Part shown: in pieces, positions 1-11,460 of the stretch
Position numbering within the stretch: position 1 is the first letter of the stretch
How the letters are laid out: the number at the start of each line of letters is the position of its first letter
Source: Diospyros lotus
Taxonomy: Eukaryota; Streptophyta; Magnoliopsida; Ericales; Ebenaceae
Assembly: GCF_014633365.1 (NCBI RefSeq)
Contig: NC_068344.1
Location: forward strand, 19,235,669 to 19,299,668
DNA: 64,000 nt
Reading direction: 5' to 3'
Made by a program: the position numbers and the translations under genes
The notes under the pieces: model-generated
The model's input: the letters and a program-made list of their open reading frames with translations, nothing else
What the model was told of the DNA's origin: nothing
Databases searched by the model: none

Positions 1-1330
1 TAAGTTGAACTAATTAATTAATCGGATGAATAAAAATAAAAATAAATGAAAAACTAAAGTCATATTATTTGTGAGAAAGATTAATTAATAAATGCACTAG
101 AGTTTATATTTCATTTAATCTGGGTTATGTAGATTCAAAACCAAAAATACCCTTAGAGTATTTTATAATTATTTACATGTGATAGTGGATTTCTCTCAAT
201 TAATTAATAAGGTTTCTCAAATCATATTAATCCTTTATTAATTCAATTTCACTGTCAGATTTCTGAACAGATATCAACGAAATAAATAAGCATTAAGTTC
301 TTTGAAAACCTCTAATCTCGGAAGAGGATTTGGCTCACTAAGCTTCCTTGATTCCCACACATGAGCTAATCATCTTTCGATCTCATAGTCAAGCATGTGA
401 TTTATATTGCTTATGGATCTAATTTATAACAATTCTTTAGTTAGTCATACATAAATCATTAAATCATTAAAAGGTGACCAATCCTTTAAAGAATTAAGCA
501 CAACAATCTAAAATTCTCATGCAAATAATAATCAAGTTTTGAATCAAACTAAATAAATAATCACATAATTTCATAATTAAAATTCATCCAAACCCTAGTT
601 AAATAAATTAACTAGACATTATTAAAGTAAAATAAAAACAGAAAATTGAATGAAGAAAAGAGGATGCTCCCTGCGCAGATCTGGGTCGTGTGTATGCGTG
701 AGGCGGCTCTGTGCGCCTTGGCTTCTTCCTCTTCAATTCTGCTGCACTACAATCCTTCCAATCTTTTTACTGTGCGCCTCAGAAGCCTCTTTGAAATCTT
801 CACTATGCCGCGTTCGTTCTTCCGTTCCTTTCCATGAGCCTCTCATCTACCATTTTCTATTATTATTATATATATATATATATATGAGGCGCTGGCCATG
901 CCCTAGCCTTCCAATTCCATCCCTTTTATTTTTTATTTAATAATAATATATATATGCACCTCCAGCCCAAGTCTTGAGTCCCTCAATTCACGCCACTGCC
1001 ACCATTTATTATATATATAGATATATTATTTATCTTTTTATAATAATATATATAATATAATATATAATATTTAATATATTATTAATTATAATAACTTTAA
1101 TTATATTATAATATTAATTATTTAAAATATTTATTTATTTATTTATTTTAAAAATAATTTTATAATATATATTTTTTTCTTTTTACGATCAAATCTTCAA
1201 ATTAATTTTCTTTGCCGAGTTCCTACAAAAAGAGGTTAAAATAATATAAAATCCATAAAAACACACATTTATGTAGAAAAATTAATACAAGATTAAAATA
1301 AAAATATATATATAATTAAACTCTATCATG
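1..1330. other. AT-rich intergenic DNA, no supported gene
   Basis: No coding region can be supported here. Short open frames at 646-940 have no recognisable motif and lie next to TA dinucleotide runs (about 869-884, 945-955 and 1008-1080). The stretch 300-640, with its mixture of short AT-rich words, could be decayed LTR sequence, but I see no terminal repeat, primer site or coding motif that would confirm it. Confidence 0.5.
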
Positions 1331-2280
1331 TGTCGATGGTAAAAGAAAAAGAAGCCCAACGAAGGCAGATTGACGGTAAACAAAAGTAGCGGTCCTCGAT
1401 GAGAGCGGTTGCTATAAAAGTACCGGAACAAGTCGACAGTGGGTGCCACCCTCATCACTGTAGCGAGTCGTCGTCGGCCAAACCCATACCATTTTCTTCC
1501 GTCGTTCGTGATTTCTTCTTCATATTCATGGCTGACCCATAGCCACTGACTGTAACCTCTCCATCCCCACTGACTCGTGTCTTCTTCCTATTCGTGGTTG
1601 ACCCACAACCACTGATTTGCCTCCGTCCACAATGACCACAATCATTTATTTTCGTCGGACATCGCCTATTGTCAACTTGCTCTGATTGTCTTCTTCGATC
1701 GCCGTTGTTAACAACAAGGTTCAACTAAGATTCAAGATTTGGGTTGACCCAAGCTGCCATTCATATTTTGTGGTTTTGGGTTTGTGTATTTGGTTATTAG
1801 TTTTGGGTTTATGATTTTGGTTATTTATTTGTATACTTGATTATTGATTATGTTTATGTGTATATTTGATTATTGATTTTGTGTTATTTTATGTATTTGA
1901 TTATTAATTTATGTATTTAGTTATTAATTTTGTGTATTTGATTATTGATTATTGGATTTATGCATTTGATTATTAATTTTAACAAAACGACGTCGTTTTG
2001 TCTTGTGCATCATGGCAAGAGTAAAGCAAAATGACGTTTTGCTCTTATGTTTATTATTGGACACCTCAGTATGCCACATCAACCACCATATAAGATGGAG
2101 CACATGCTTGGCCAATTGAGGATAAAATTGAAACAAAATTGAAAATTTGATTAACAAATTGAAGCAAAGGTTAAATTAGGATAAAATTAAAAAATGACCT
2201 AAAGTTTAGGATATATTTGTTTATTCGGCCAGTGAAGAATTAAACCTCAAACGGTCAAAACTATCATTTCTTATATTTTT
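1331..2280. repeat. decayed transposon-like block with TGTATTTGATTATT array and palindrome
   Basis: A moderately GC-rich stretch (1331-1740) is followed by a degenerate array of TGTATTTGATTATT-like words (about 1770-1980), then by an 18-bp perfect palindrome, CAAAACGACGTCGTTTTG, at 1983-2000. A similar order (GC-rich part, then the same AT array) recurs at 8040-8610, which suggests a dispersed repeat family. No coding capacity or clear terminal repeat is visible. The ORF at 1455-1724 on the minus strand lies in the GC-rich part and looks spurious. Confidence 0.45.
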
Positions 2281-4007
2281 GTGTAACGACTAGATTACGA
2301 CTATATTTTTAAATTTGTCACACAGATACTTGACTGGAAAATAGTGATAATTGATTGATTTCAGCACATGCTCGAGTTGTCAAAATAGCCAATCAAAATT
2401 GCATAAGTTTCACTCAATTGGGCAAACACTCAATTGATTGCAACTGTCCATGATAATTTACTCAACTGGGTAAAACTACATACTGGATTAGATGTATAGC
2501 ATTATTTGAACACCCAATAGTTTTCAATCAATTTTCTATTAGGCTTTAAAAGAAACACTCAATTTGTGCAATTTTAGATATTCAATTTTTCATGTTATCA
2601 CTTGACTATGGTTTCTAGCAATTGATTTGATAAACAAGAGTCTAAAGCTTACTCTCTGTTCTATTTAAGTATTCGACTGGTACTTAACTTATACAATTGC
2701 TGACTTAATTCAAAAGCTTAATATCCTACAGTAAATTCATCACTTGTTTTGATAAAATTTAAATTGATTTAAGATAGAAGCACCAAGACTTGATATTTTA
2801 GCACATTGTCACCAATCGATTGGTGAATAAGATTAACTCGATTGATTATTCAAATACTTGAAATCTTTTGGAACACTCAATTGAACGACATATATAGCCA
2901 TTTGAGGTTCATAAGCTAATACTTGATTTGAGACTTACCAAGCTTATTTGGATATTCGATTTAAGTGAGCCTAAACTTGTTATACTCAATAGCTAATACT
3001 AGTTTATTCAAGTGGTGGTTAAAACAGTTTTTTTTCGTTTCATTCACTCGAATACTTATGAAACTCTTACTAGAGTAGTTATGAATTCACTTAAATCATG
3101 CCTGGGAACTCACTCAAATATTTGATATATAATTAAAGTTTTGCATTAATATTTTATTTTCAAATCATTATCAAAACATTATTAATATATAAACTCAAAA
3201 CTCATAGTATTCATATACACTTACTACTCATTTATTATACTGACTTAAGCTTGCATCGAGATAATTGTGGTGTTTGGTCCCAAATACTATCATCATATGA
3301 GTTATGAAATTTGGAACGTATTGGATCTACATGGAAAACCAATTGATGGATTTGGTTTTGATCTAGAGTCAAAATCAAGCCCATCAACAAGTCCTTTTGG
3401 ATCATCAAAAATCATGTTTCTAGCTCATCATCTCTCTTTTTTTAAATTTTTTTTTGTTCATTTAACTTAGTGTTAAATTAACTTAATTTATGTTAAACTA
3501 GAGTTTAAATAATGGGATTAGTGATGGAAAGGTGTCTCAACGAACAAATTACATTGCAAAAACCTTTAAACTATTTTTAAATTACAGGGGTTCCCGATTA
3601 GATGATCCATGCTATAAAAGCTTTGGTACAATCTAATTACCCAAAACAAAAATATGAACATAAAAACACTAATTTAGTACATTCATTGGAAAAAAATGTC
3701 CCTTTTTTCTTTGGTAAAAACAAAAGCATTAAACTATGAGCCTCCCACATAAGTCTAATAACCTAACATTAAACATTAAATTGTCATGGTTAGTCTAGGT
3801 TACTAATTGTGGTTAGCCACCAAAATAACCCAAATTTTGTCTAAATTTGCGCACCAAAATGATTGAACTTACCTCTGAATGATCAAATATATACACAAAA
3901 CTTCAAAACATTTAAATAAATGTAGTATGAAAGAGAAAACAATCCGAAATAACACATAAACTACCAACACATATTACACCCATTAGTACTTCCCTTAATT
4001 ATTATGA
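2281..4007. other. AT-rich intergenic DNA with recurrent CAATTG/ATTGATT words
   Basis: From about 2340 to 3190 the words CAATTG, TCGATTG, ACTCAATTG and CAATTGATT recur many times. This resembles, in style only, the short-word arrays in the LTR of the SIRE-like element at 13711-18127. No LTR ends, primer-binding site or ORF can be fixed. From 3480 to 4007 lies the 3' flank of the glycosyltransferase gene; I see nothing else in it. Confidence 0.35.
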
Positions 4008-5351
4008 TCATGATGATCTCCTCTCCTTGCAGATTCTCCTAAACTCATCTGCAGCCTCATCAACCCCTTCCTCTCCTATCCTTCGAATAATGTCACTAAA
4101 TTCTCTTGCTTTATCCCTTATCCCTTCCCCATTCTCCTCCACAACAACCTTCCTAATCCCTCTCGCTATCTCTTCCCTATTCAGCCTCCCATTCTCGCCT
4201 CTCGCCACGTCCACAGCCACTCCCGCCGCCGCAACCATCCTCGCCACCACCGGCTGGTCCAGATGCATCGGAACGCCCACCATCGGCACCCCAAAGCTTA
4301 GTGCTTCCAGCGTCGAGTTCCACCCACAGTGAGTCACAAAGCCGCCGGTGCTCCGGTGCCCGAGAATTTTCGCCTGCGGAGCCCAGCCCTCCACCAACAA
4401 CCCTCTCTTCCCCACCTTCCCGGAAAAACCCTCCGGGAGCGCCTCTTCCGCCGTCGCTTTCTCGCCGGCCGGAAACCTGATAACCCATATGAAGTTCACC
4501 TCGCTCTGCTCCAGACCGTGGGCTAGCTCTTCCATGTCTTCTTTGGAAGGAAAAAATTCACTTCCAAACGAAACAAACACTGTTGATGATGATTCTTTCT
4601 CGTCGAGCCATTTCAGGATCTCTGTGTTCTCGGATCCAGCGTCGATCTCTTGAACCAGAGGCCCGACGGGAACGATCTTCTTCCCGGATAAAGTCGAGAG
4701 ATAGTCGATGTATTTCCCTTCAAGCTCTCTGAAAGTATTATACAAAATAATGCCGCAAGATCGTTCAATGGCTTCCATAACCCCTTCTTTCCTGTTTGAA
4801 TTGGCCTTGACGAGATTGAGAAACTGCTGGGCAGCGTGGGATTGTTCGAGCTTCAGATCCGGAAAAGGGTACTCGGCTTCGGGGAATTTGGAAATGTGAT
4901 GGGCGACAGAAGCCGCCGAAGCTGCGGTGGTAAGGAACTGAACCGCCGGAATATTGAGGGATGCGGCGGCGGCTGGCGGCCAGGCCTGGAAATCGTAGAT
5001 GAGGAGATCTGGGGCTAGGTTTTGGAGGATGGCGGCGAAGCTGGGTGCGGCCATGTCGAAGGCGGTTTTAAGGGCGGGGGAGAGGTGAGGTGGGAGGCCA
5101 TTGGTGGTGTGGCGGGTGGGAGGAAGGTCAGGAAGATATGGGAGGTGGAGTTCGACTGATTCAACGGAGGAAGAGGAGTCTCCGGCGGCGAGCCTTTTGG
5201 TGATGAAGGAGAGATTGATTGGGGTGGAACATAAGTAGACGTGGAAGTTTCTCTTGGAGAGTCTGTTGGCAAGCTCTAGGAATGGAGATATGTGGCCCTG
5301 CGCCAGCCATGGCAGCATTAGAACACGGATCTTGCTCTGCTTTGCATCCAT
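4008..5351 (-). CDS. UDP-glycosyltransferase, UGT94-like (family 1, sugar-on-sugar type)
   Basis: Single-exon ORF of 447 codons, the usual length for plant family 1 UGTs. The N-terminus carries the conserved PWLAQGHISP motif with the catalytic base His20. Residues 323-366 form a complete 44-residue PSPG box (WAPQ...HCGWNS...DQ) that binds the UDP-sugar, and its last residue Gln366 is typical of UDP-glucose users. The opening segment and the LSKRNFHVYLCSTPINL stretch resemble the UGT94 group, known for adding a second sugar to a glucoside already on a small molecule; the acceptor cannot be read from sequence. The enzyme should be cytosolic: no signal peptide or membrane segment is evident. The open frame extends 25 codons upstream to 5426, but that extension begins at a TTG and runs through a TATA-like element, so I chose the ATG at 5349-5351. 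No frameshift or missing key residue. Confidence 0.9.
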   Translation of the reverse strand: MDAKQSKIRVLMLPWLAQGHISPFLELANRLSKRNFHVYLCSTPINLSFITKRLAAGDSSSSVESVELHLPYLPDLPPTRHTTNGLPPHLSPALKTAFDMAAPSFAAILQNLAPDLLIYDFQAWPPAAAASLNIPAVQFLTTAASAASVAHHISKFPEAEYPFPDLKLEQSHAAQQFLNLVKANSNRKEGVMEAIERSCGIILYNTFRELEGKYIDYLSTLSGKKIVPVGPLVQEIDAGSENTEILKWLDEKESSSTVFVSFGSEFFPSKEDMEELAHGLEQSEVNFIWVIRFPAGEKATAEEALPEGFSGKVGKRGLLVEGWAPQAKILGHRSTGGFVTHCGWNSTLEALSFGVPMVGVPMHLDQPVVARMVAAAGVAVDVARGENGRLNREEIARGIRKVVVEENGEGIRDKAREFSDIIRRIGEEGVDEAADEFRRICKERRSS

Positions 5352-5407
5352 GTCTGTCTGGCTGCTCTGATCTCTCCTGCTAAGCCCTAAGGATAAGGCC
5401 GATGTTG

Positions 5408-5420
5408 TTATAATATATAC
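5408..5420 (-). promoter_or_regulatory. TATA-like element upstream of the UGT gene
   Basis: Read on the minus strand the sequence is GTATATATTATA, about 60-70 bp upstream of the chosen ATG at 5351. That spacing would give a short 5' UTR of around 30-40 bases. It is also the reason for not starting the protein at 5426. The assignment rests on sequence and spacing only. Confidence 0.4.
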
Positions 5421-5716
5421 ACACAAAAATTCCTACACATCTAACTTATTTTATTACATATATTATTATATAAATAAAGTACAATCAATAGCGAACTACA
5501 ACGTGTATCCTATCCTTTCCTTTCCTTTTCTTTTAAGTTAGGCCATCCATATCATACATGTAACTTTAAATTTTAATAATAATAATAATAATTTTAAAAG
5601 AAGACATTAACTCGGGTTTGGGTGTGAAAAAGGAGAAAGAAGTCTGGAAGCTCTGTGGCGTCGGTGCTTCCGTGTACAGTAGTTGTACGTGGTCCACCGG
5701 GGCTTTGCTTTGGACT

Positions 5717-6400
5717 ATGAATGCTACACGGATTCACAACTTGACCCACGGGTTCATCAACCCGAGTTATCGCAAGATTTTAGTATCAAAATCTTGCGAT
5801 AATCTCAATTTTAATTTTGAGTAAATTTTATATTTATTCGCCCATTTTCAAGTCCATTTTCAACCCCCTCCCCCTTCTCTCTCTCTCAAAACCATCCTCT
5901 GACTCTGTCTCTCTCCCACTCTTTCTCTCTCAAAATCGCCCCCCCCCCCCCCCCCAAACCCACCCCCACGGGTGCAACGTCCGCCCCCCACATCGCTCTC
6001 GCACCTCCGTTGCTGTCAACCCCGTCATCGCTGCTCGCACCGTCATTTTCCCTGCCAACATCGCTCGTTATCGCCCCCCTACTTGCACAGGCCGTCTCCC
6101 CTACCAACACCGCCCGCCATTGGTATCGCCGTCGTCGTCCCCCACCGGCCACTGACCACGTCGCCCGCCCCCTACACCGTCTCTCGCATCGTTTTGCCCC
6201 CACCCGCCATCGTGAACAATTGTCGCCCAAACTTCACCCACTCTCTTATCCTGAGGGAGGAACGCGCCACCGCTACTCCCATCACCGTCGCCCAAGGATG
6301 GCGTCGTCGTCGTCACTCCCCCTCTCCCAGCAGCTGCGCTGGTCGAACTGCCCAAACTTCACCCACTCTCTGTTATGTTTTTTTTTTTATTTAAGAAATG
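5717..6400 (+). repeat. CT-rich dispersed repeat, copy A
   Basis: The copy begins with ATGAATGCTACACGGATTC, related to the starts of copies at 7140-7801, 21735-22870 and 23590-24205. Order of parts: a start segment, a perfect 15-bp stem hairpin (5767-5781 with 5788-5802, loop AGTATC), a CT/CTCTCAAA microsatellite, a C-run of about 18 (5939-5956), a GC-rich block rich in CGCC/CGTC words, then an AT-rich tail. Several overlapping open frames (5817-6414) arise from the low-complexity GC-rich block and have no domain signature. The element class is unknown; the asymmetric layout and AT-rich tail fit a non-autonomous element better than a gene. Confidence 0.6.
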
Positions 6401-7139
6401 TAATTTTAATATAAAAAAAGAGATGATTTTAAGATATAATTGATACTGTTGCAATAAATTGGTATTTAAAGTGATTTTAAATGAGAAAATAAATTATTTA
6501 ATTACTTGTGTGATCATATTATATATATATATTAATATTAACATTTTTAATGACAATTATCAAGATTGCTGTTGTTACATCTGATTGCAAAATAACAAAA
6601 TTATTGTTATATTTAATTGTAAAATAATAAAAAAATATATCTAATTATATTAGATTTGATCTTAAAAATATTAATTTTACTCCAATCTTATTTTACATTG
6701 ATTTAAGTAATTTTACCAAGTTATAATTATACCAATCTTATTTTACACTGGTTTACACTACTCCAAAATTTTACCAAGTAATTTTACTCCAATAAAATAT
6801 TAATCTTATTTTACACTTATTTTACACAAATGTTATAATTTTACAAGTAAATAATTTAAATTAAGTAATTTAATTAATATCCTCAAATTGAAGAAAAATT
6901 AATAACATATGAAATAAGCGAAAATAACACAAGTAATATTTTTTACACAAGTGTTAAATATACAATCAAAATAAATTATGTTCTTTCATAATTCAAAATA
7001 AATTATAGTTTTTAAGTTTCATTTCAACAGTTAAATCACCATAAACAAACAACAGAAGCAAGAAAGCCAACAGCAAAAAAAACGAAAATATATAAATATA
7101 TATAAATGCATATATGTATATGTAAAAAATTAAAAATAT
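6401..7139. other. AT-rich intergenic spacer
   Basis: More than 80 percent A+T by eye, with repeated TTTTACAC / TTTTACTCC / TCTTATTTTACAC words around 6670-6840. No gene, terminal repeat or RNA gene is visible. Confidence 0.5.
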
Positions 7140-7801
7140 TTATAAATATATATATATAAACGTTGTTTTTACAGCCGCGATGGGGTCTGACGGTGGCGGT
7201 TTGAGCAACACGGGGGGTCGACGGCGGGCGACGATAGAGAGGCCATCATTGGGCGATAGCAGTGCAAGAGTTGTGTGTTGGGAGGGGAGATACTGCAACT
7301 CGCAGGGGTTTGAGAGAGAGAATGAGGGAGAGATAGAAGGTTTTGAGACAGGGTAAGGGGGGAGGGAGACAGCGTGACTGGGTTTGAGAGAGATTGAGGG
7401 AGAGATAGAGTGGGTTTGAGACAAGGGGGAAGGGGAGACACTGCTGCAACTGGGTTTGAGAGAGAATGGGAAGAGATAAAGTGGGTTTCAGATGGTGATT
7501 TTGAGAGAGAGAGTGAAAGTGAAAGTGATTTTGGATGGAGGAAAGTGAAAGTGATTTTGAGAGAGAGAGAGAGGGGGAGTGAAAGTGAAAGTGAAAAGTG
7601 AAAGTGATTTTGGATGGAGGAAAGTGAAAGTGATTTTGAGAGAGAGAGAGAGAGAGACAGTGGGAGCTGACAGTAAAAGAGATAGTGAGAGTTGAGGGTG
7701 AAATTTGTAATTTTGGATAGAAGATTAAATTGTAATTTAAACAGGTTTATCAATCTTATCAATCTGTGCGTCGCCACATTCATCCGTCTAGCATTATCCA
7801 T
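7140..7801 (-). repeat. CT-rich dispersed repeat, copy B
   Basis: Read on the minus strand it starts near 7801 with ATGGATAATGCTAGACGGAT, passes through long CT and CTCTCAAACC tracts (GA on the plus strand, 7300-7680), reaches a short GC-rich block and ends in a TA-rich tail near 7140-7160. The order matches copies A, C and D. The 215-codon minus-strand ORF at 7169-7816 is Ser/Leu/Pro-rich translation of the CT tract and I do not accept it as a gene. Confidence 0.6.
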
Positions 7802-8895
7802 GCGTGAAAGCCCCATATGCTTCTATTCTTATTAACGGCCACAGGGTTAGTGGCCATTGGCCAAGGCCCACACCCAACCATTTCCCCACTGGTTTTGTTT
7901 GCCTTTTTTTTTGTTTTTTTTTATCTTTTTAAATACTACTAGTCATTATTAACTTAGTGGTTTGATTTATATAGTCATTATTAACGGCCACAGGGTTTGC
8001 GTGAAAGCCTTCTATTATTATTATTATTAACGGCCAGGGTTTGGCCATCTCCGACCGCTTCGCCAAGCCATTTGTAGCTATCCAAACTTAAATTTGGCTC
8101 TCCAACGTTGTTTGCTATGGCCAAAATGCTTCGCCAAAAAATTGACGAACCTCAAAATCGTCGTCAAGGTTGGCAACCCAAATATGTGCCAAAATAAAAT
8201 GCTTTGCAACAGCTATCAACATCGAAAGAGGGCCGACATATGCGGGGACCACGAAATTGGCCGTTGGCATAAGTTGCAGAAGCGGAGAAAGCAAATTCGG
8301 CAAAGACGTGCTGAACGATTGGCGAAGACGGCAACAACCACTAATATAAAAACAATCGACGGCAACGACCACCATAAGCGCCGTCGACGAGCAGAACGTT
8401 CGGTGTCTTCCTCTAGCAGATTCAGTAGAGTTTTGTTGTGATTTTGAATTTTTTTTATTTATTTTTATATTAGATGATTAATATTGTGTATTTAATTATT
8501 GTTTTTGTATATGTGTATTTGATTATTTTTTGTATTTAATTATTAATTTTATTTATGCATGTATCTGATTATTTTGTGTATTTAATTATTGATTTTGTAT
8601 ATGTATAAAAATTATAGATAAAGAAAAAATAAATAGAATTGAAGTCTATTAATAAATAAATGAAATAAGGAGTGCAAAAAGAGAAGAAAATATGAAGTAT
8701 GGTTAGAGTACACATAGTTTTTGAGACAAAATTAGAATAAAAAATAAATTATTTATAATATAATAGGAATTGAGATAGGGAAGAGGGTTGGAAATTCTCT
8801 TAGTGGCCATTGGCCAAGTTCCACACTCAACCATTTCCCTAATAGTTTGGTTTGCCTTTTTTATCTTTTTAATACTAGTCATTATTAACTTAAGG
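7802..8895. repeat. direct-repeat block flanking a GC-richer insert
   Basis: A segment beginning TTAGTGGCCATTGGCCAAG and ending near CTAGTCATTATTAACTTA occurs at about 7848-7955 and again at about 8800-8892. Part of it (CATTATTAACGGCCA) also recurs at 7974-8035. Between the copies lies a block (8040-8795) with a GC-rich first half and a TGTATTTAATTATT array (8460-8610), like 1331-1980. This suggests a transposon insertion or tandem duplication in an older repeat. No coding region is supported. Confidence 0.45.
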
Positions 8896-8898
8896 GTG

Positions 8899-9230
8899 TT
8901 TTGGCTTATCGTTTGATCGCTTATAAGTTATTTATTTAGTTTATAGATATGTAACTTATTTTTTGTGTTTGGCAACATTTAGAGAGTGTTTGGCTTACTA
9001 TTTTGATTGGTTAAAAGCTATTGATTTAGTTTATAAGCTATGTTACTTATTTTTTGAAGTGTTTAGCAACATTTAGCAACTTAAACGCTATGTAGCTTAA
9101 AAACTCCTTCACAAGCGTCTGGCAAAAGCTCCCATCTACATTTTCCAAAAATACTACTAAGAGCTTATTGCGTTGACCGATTAAATTACGCATTTACCCT
9201 CAAACAAAACACACATTACCAACTTATATC
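8899..9230. repeat. MITE-like sequence with about 90-bp tandem duplication
   Basis: Two diverged head-to-tail copies run about 8899-8983 and 8985-9081. Each starts GTGTTTGGCTTA-like, includes TTTAGTTTATA and ends CAACATTTAG. The AGCTTATAAGC-type wording resembles common plant MITEs, but I cannot fix inverted termini or a target duplication. Confidence 0.45.
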
Positions 9231-9397
9231 CTTCTTCATCCCTTTGCTATTTCTCAGATCCCATCGTTGCCAGACCCATCTTCGATTGACACCATCATCG
9301 TTGTCCGTTGTCATCATTGTTGCCATCGCTCCACCTCGTAGCCCCAACCCGTCATTCGTCCCCTCCGTTGCCTCTATCGCCGCCTCTTCTCACCGTC

Positions 9398-9497
9398 NNN
9401 NNNNNNNNNNNNNNNNNNNNNNNNNNNNNNNNNNNNNNNNNNNNNNNNNNNNNNNNNNNNNNNNNNNNNNNNNNNNNNNNNNNNNNNNNNNNNNNNN
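9398..9497. other. assembly gap (100 N)
   Basis: Exactly 100 N bases, a conventional size for a gap of unknown length. The sequence changes character on either side (CT-rich on the left, retrotransposon-like on the right), so missing sequence could be large. Open frames drawn across it are meaningless. Confidence 0.98.
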
Positions 9498-11100
9498 TAC
9501 TCCAAAGAAAAAGGCAAACCATAGAACCGATAATTGCTGACGCTCAGTGACGACGATGGTTGTTAAACACGATGGGTCCCAACTCATCGATGTCATCTGG
9601 GAATGGCATCTGGCTATGCTAGTGTCATTAGGTGAGGTAGAGAATTAGTCTCGAGGAAACTAGGAATGAGGCATTTTCTAGGATGATGGGGAGATCAAGC
9701 TCTAGTTGGGTTTGGATCAAGTGAGGAACATGTTGGGGTGTGAAGAATAGTGTGCGAATAGTGGAATCCTACAATAGAGCTCGATAAGCTTGCAGGTCAC
9801 TAACCTATTGTTTTAAAGGAAAATGATATGGTATACACAACCATAAATGGAATTCTGAAGCTGGCTTGAGCTTCAATGAAAAGCGTATCGGCAGCCTCAA
9901 ACCGGTCACCTAACGGAAGCTGGGCCAGGAGGTTGAAGGCATTTCTGGCACCAAAAACATAATGGATCCAGCAAAATAAATAGCACCTTGCGCATGGACT
10001 AAAGTAAGGGGCAAAGATGCATTGTGGACTACATCCTCTATTTAAGACTATGCAAGCCCTACATCGAGACCGAATTCTTGGCATGATAGATCTTGGTTTT
10101 GGCTAAATCTAAGAAAATCAAGTATGGGTTAGATCTAATTTCATGGGTCGAATCAAATATGGTTGAACATAAATTAGGTCGGGTCATACCTGGTCGGGTT
10201 CGGCTCGACCTAGATCTACTACAGATTTGGCCAGCAGCGGGAGCGGCGTCAATGGCCGATAGGGGCGGCGATGGATGCGGTGACCGGTCGGGGAAGCCGC
10301 GGTGGTCGATGGCTACGAAGGAAATGGTGCAGGCAGTGGCATGGTTGAATCTGACCGATGGAAGGTAGCGGTTGGAGAGAGGGAGGTGATCGATGACGGG
10401 GGCCGGTGGCAGGAAGAAGATCAGGAGGCAGCAGTGGCTGGCAAATCGCACGGCTACTGGAGGCGGCCGGGGGTGATGGCGGTCGGTTTCGGTGGCGAGG
10501 CGTCGTGCCGGCAGGAGGTCGAGGCCGCGGAGGCAACGATTGGCAATGGAGATTGAGGAGCCGAGGAAGTCGGTCGGAGGTGAACATAACGGTTGCGGAG
10601 GAGGCCAGAGGTGGCAGGCTGTGCACGGGCAGTGGGCGTTCGTTGAGGAAAGACCAGAGGTGGCAGGCTGTGCACGGGCAGTGGGCGTTCGTTGAGGAAA
10701 GACCAGAAAGAAGGAAGAAGAATAAAAGAAAAGAAGAAGAGAAGAAGGAAAAAAAAGAAAAAGAAAAAAAAGAAAGGAAAAGAAAAGAAAAAAATGTGGA
10801 ATTTTTCATAGAAAAATGTTTTTTATTATTTCGAGATTTTTGGCAAGAAGAAAAAAAATTATCCGACAAGCGAAAGTTGAGTTCGAGGCTTTTCAGGTAT
10901 TTATAGTCCCACCCTATGTATCAAAACATGGAGCAACGTAGGGTTCGAAATAAAATTATGGGAATCAGGTTTCGAAATAAGATGCTAGGATGTTTTGAAA
11001 TATATGTTTTGGCAAGCTATTGTTAGAGGGTCATGATGGGACACTTCGGAACAATTGTGTCCATAATAGGACTCGTGAGAAGAGTTTAATGAGAATGATC
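9498..11100. other. repeat-derived DNA, probably part of the Gypsy remnant
   Basis: No intact gene is visible. A 49-55 bp unit with GGCAGGCTGTGCACGGGCAG is tandemly duplicated at about 10603-10706, followed by a GA-rich tract (10710-10795). Open frames on both strands (10059-10906) come from this low-complexity sequence. The position just upstream of a recognisable Gypsy RNase H remnant suggests it is inserted or internal retrotransposon sequence. Confidence 0.35.
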
Positions 11101-11124
11101 TGCCAGATATAGTGGAGCTTGTGA

Positions 11125-11460
11125 TAGCTCAAATGATCGGGTTACATGTTAGTGCAACATGAGTAAATGATTACGTGATTACGCCAAGGCACAAAGAGAA
11201 CTACCCGATGTATGACTTGGAGCTGGCAGCTGGGGTATGTGCCTTTAGAGATTATGGGAGCATTACGGTATGGTAAGACATTTGAATTGATCACAAACCA
11301 TGAAGAGCCTAAGATACGTTCTCGTAGAAGGAGCTGAACATGAGGCAGTGATAATGAATGAAGTTCCTTGAGGGCTACGACTACACTACTTCGTATCACC
11401 CAGAGCGTGGCAGAGAGGTGTCCAACGCTTTGAGTAGGAGTATGTCTACTGTGACTGGGT
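11125..11460 (+). pseudogene. Ty3/Gypsy pol remnant (RNase H region)
   Basis: Conceptual translation in shifting frames gives YPMYDLELAAGVCAL, a degenerate form of the Gypsy RNase H core (YPTHDLELAAVVFAL-type), then YGKTFELITNHEEPKIR where the catalytic TDH is TNH, then the RNase H tail YDYTTSYHPERG...NALSRS. Frameshifts and stops prevent any single product. No integrase core is recognisable between here and the polypurine tract before 11941, so most of integrase seems deleted. This is the 3' end of a plus-strand Gypsy element whose LTR follows. Confidence 0.7.

Noticed and set aside
4177..5272. Antisense and alternative-frame ORFs within the glycosyltransferase gene
   Set aside because: They overlap a complete UGT with all family motifs; they are open because the gene is GC-rich in codon position three.
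5817..6414. Overlapping 100-140 codon ORFs on both strands
   Set aside because: They occur in a GC-rich low-complexity block of a dispersed repeat, with no domain or splice support.
7169..7816. 215-codon minus-strand ORF
   Set aside because: It translates CT microsatellite into Ser/Leu/Pro repeats, and equivalent tracts occur in other copies of the same repeat family.
10249..10906. ORFs of 166 and 206 codons
   Set aside because: They consist of Lys/Glu or Phe/Ser runs from a GA-rich tract and a duplicated 50-bp unit; no conserved domain.
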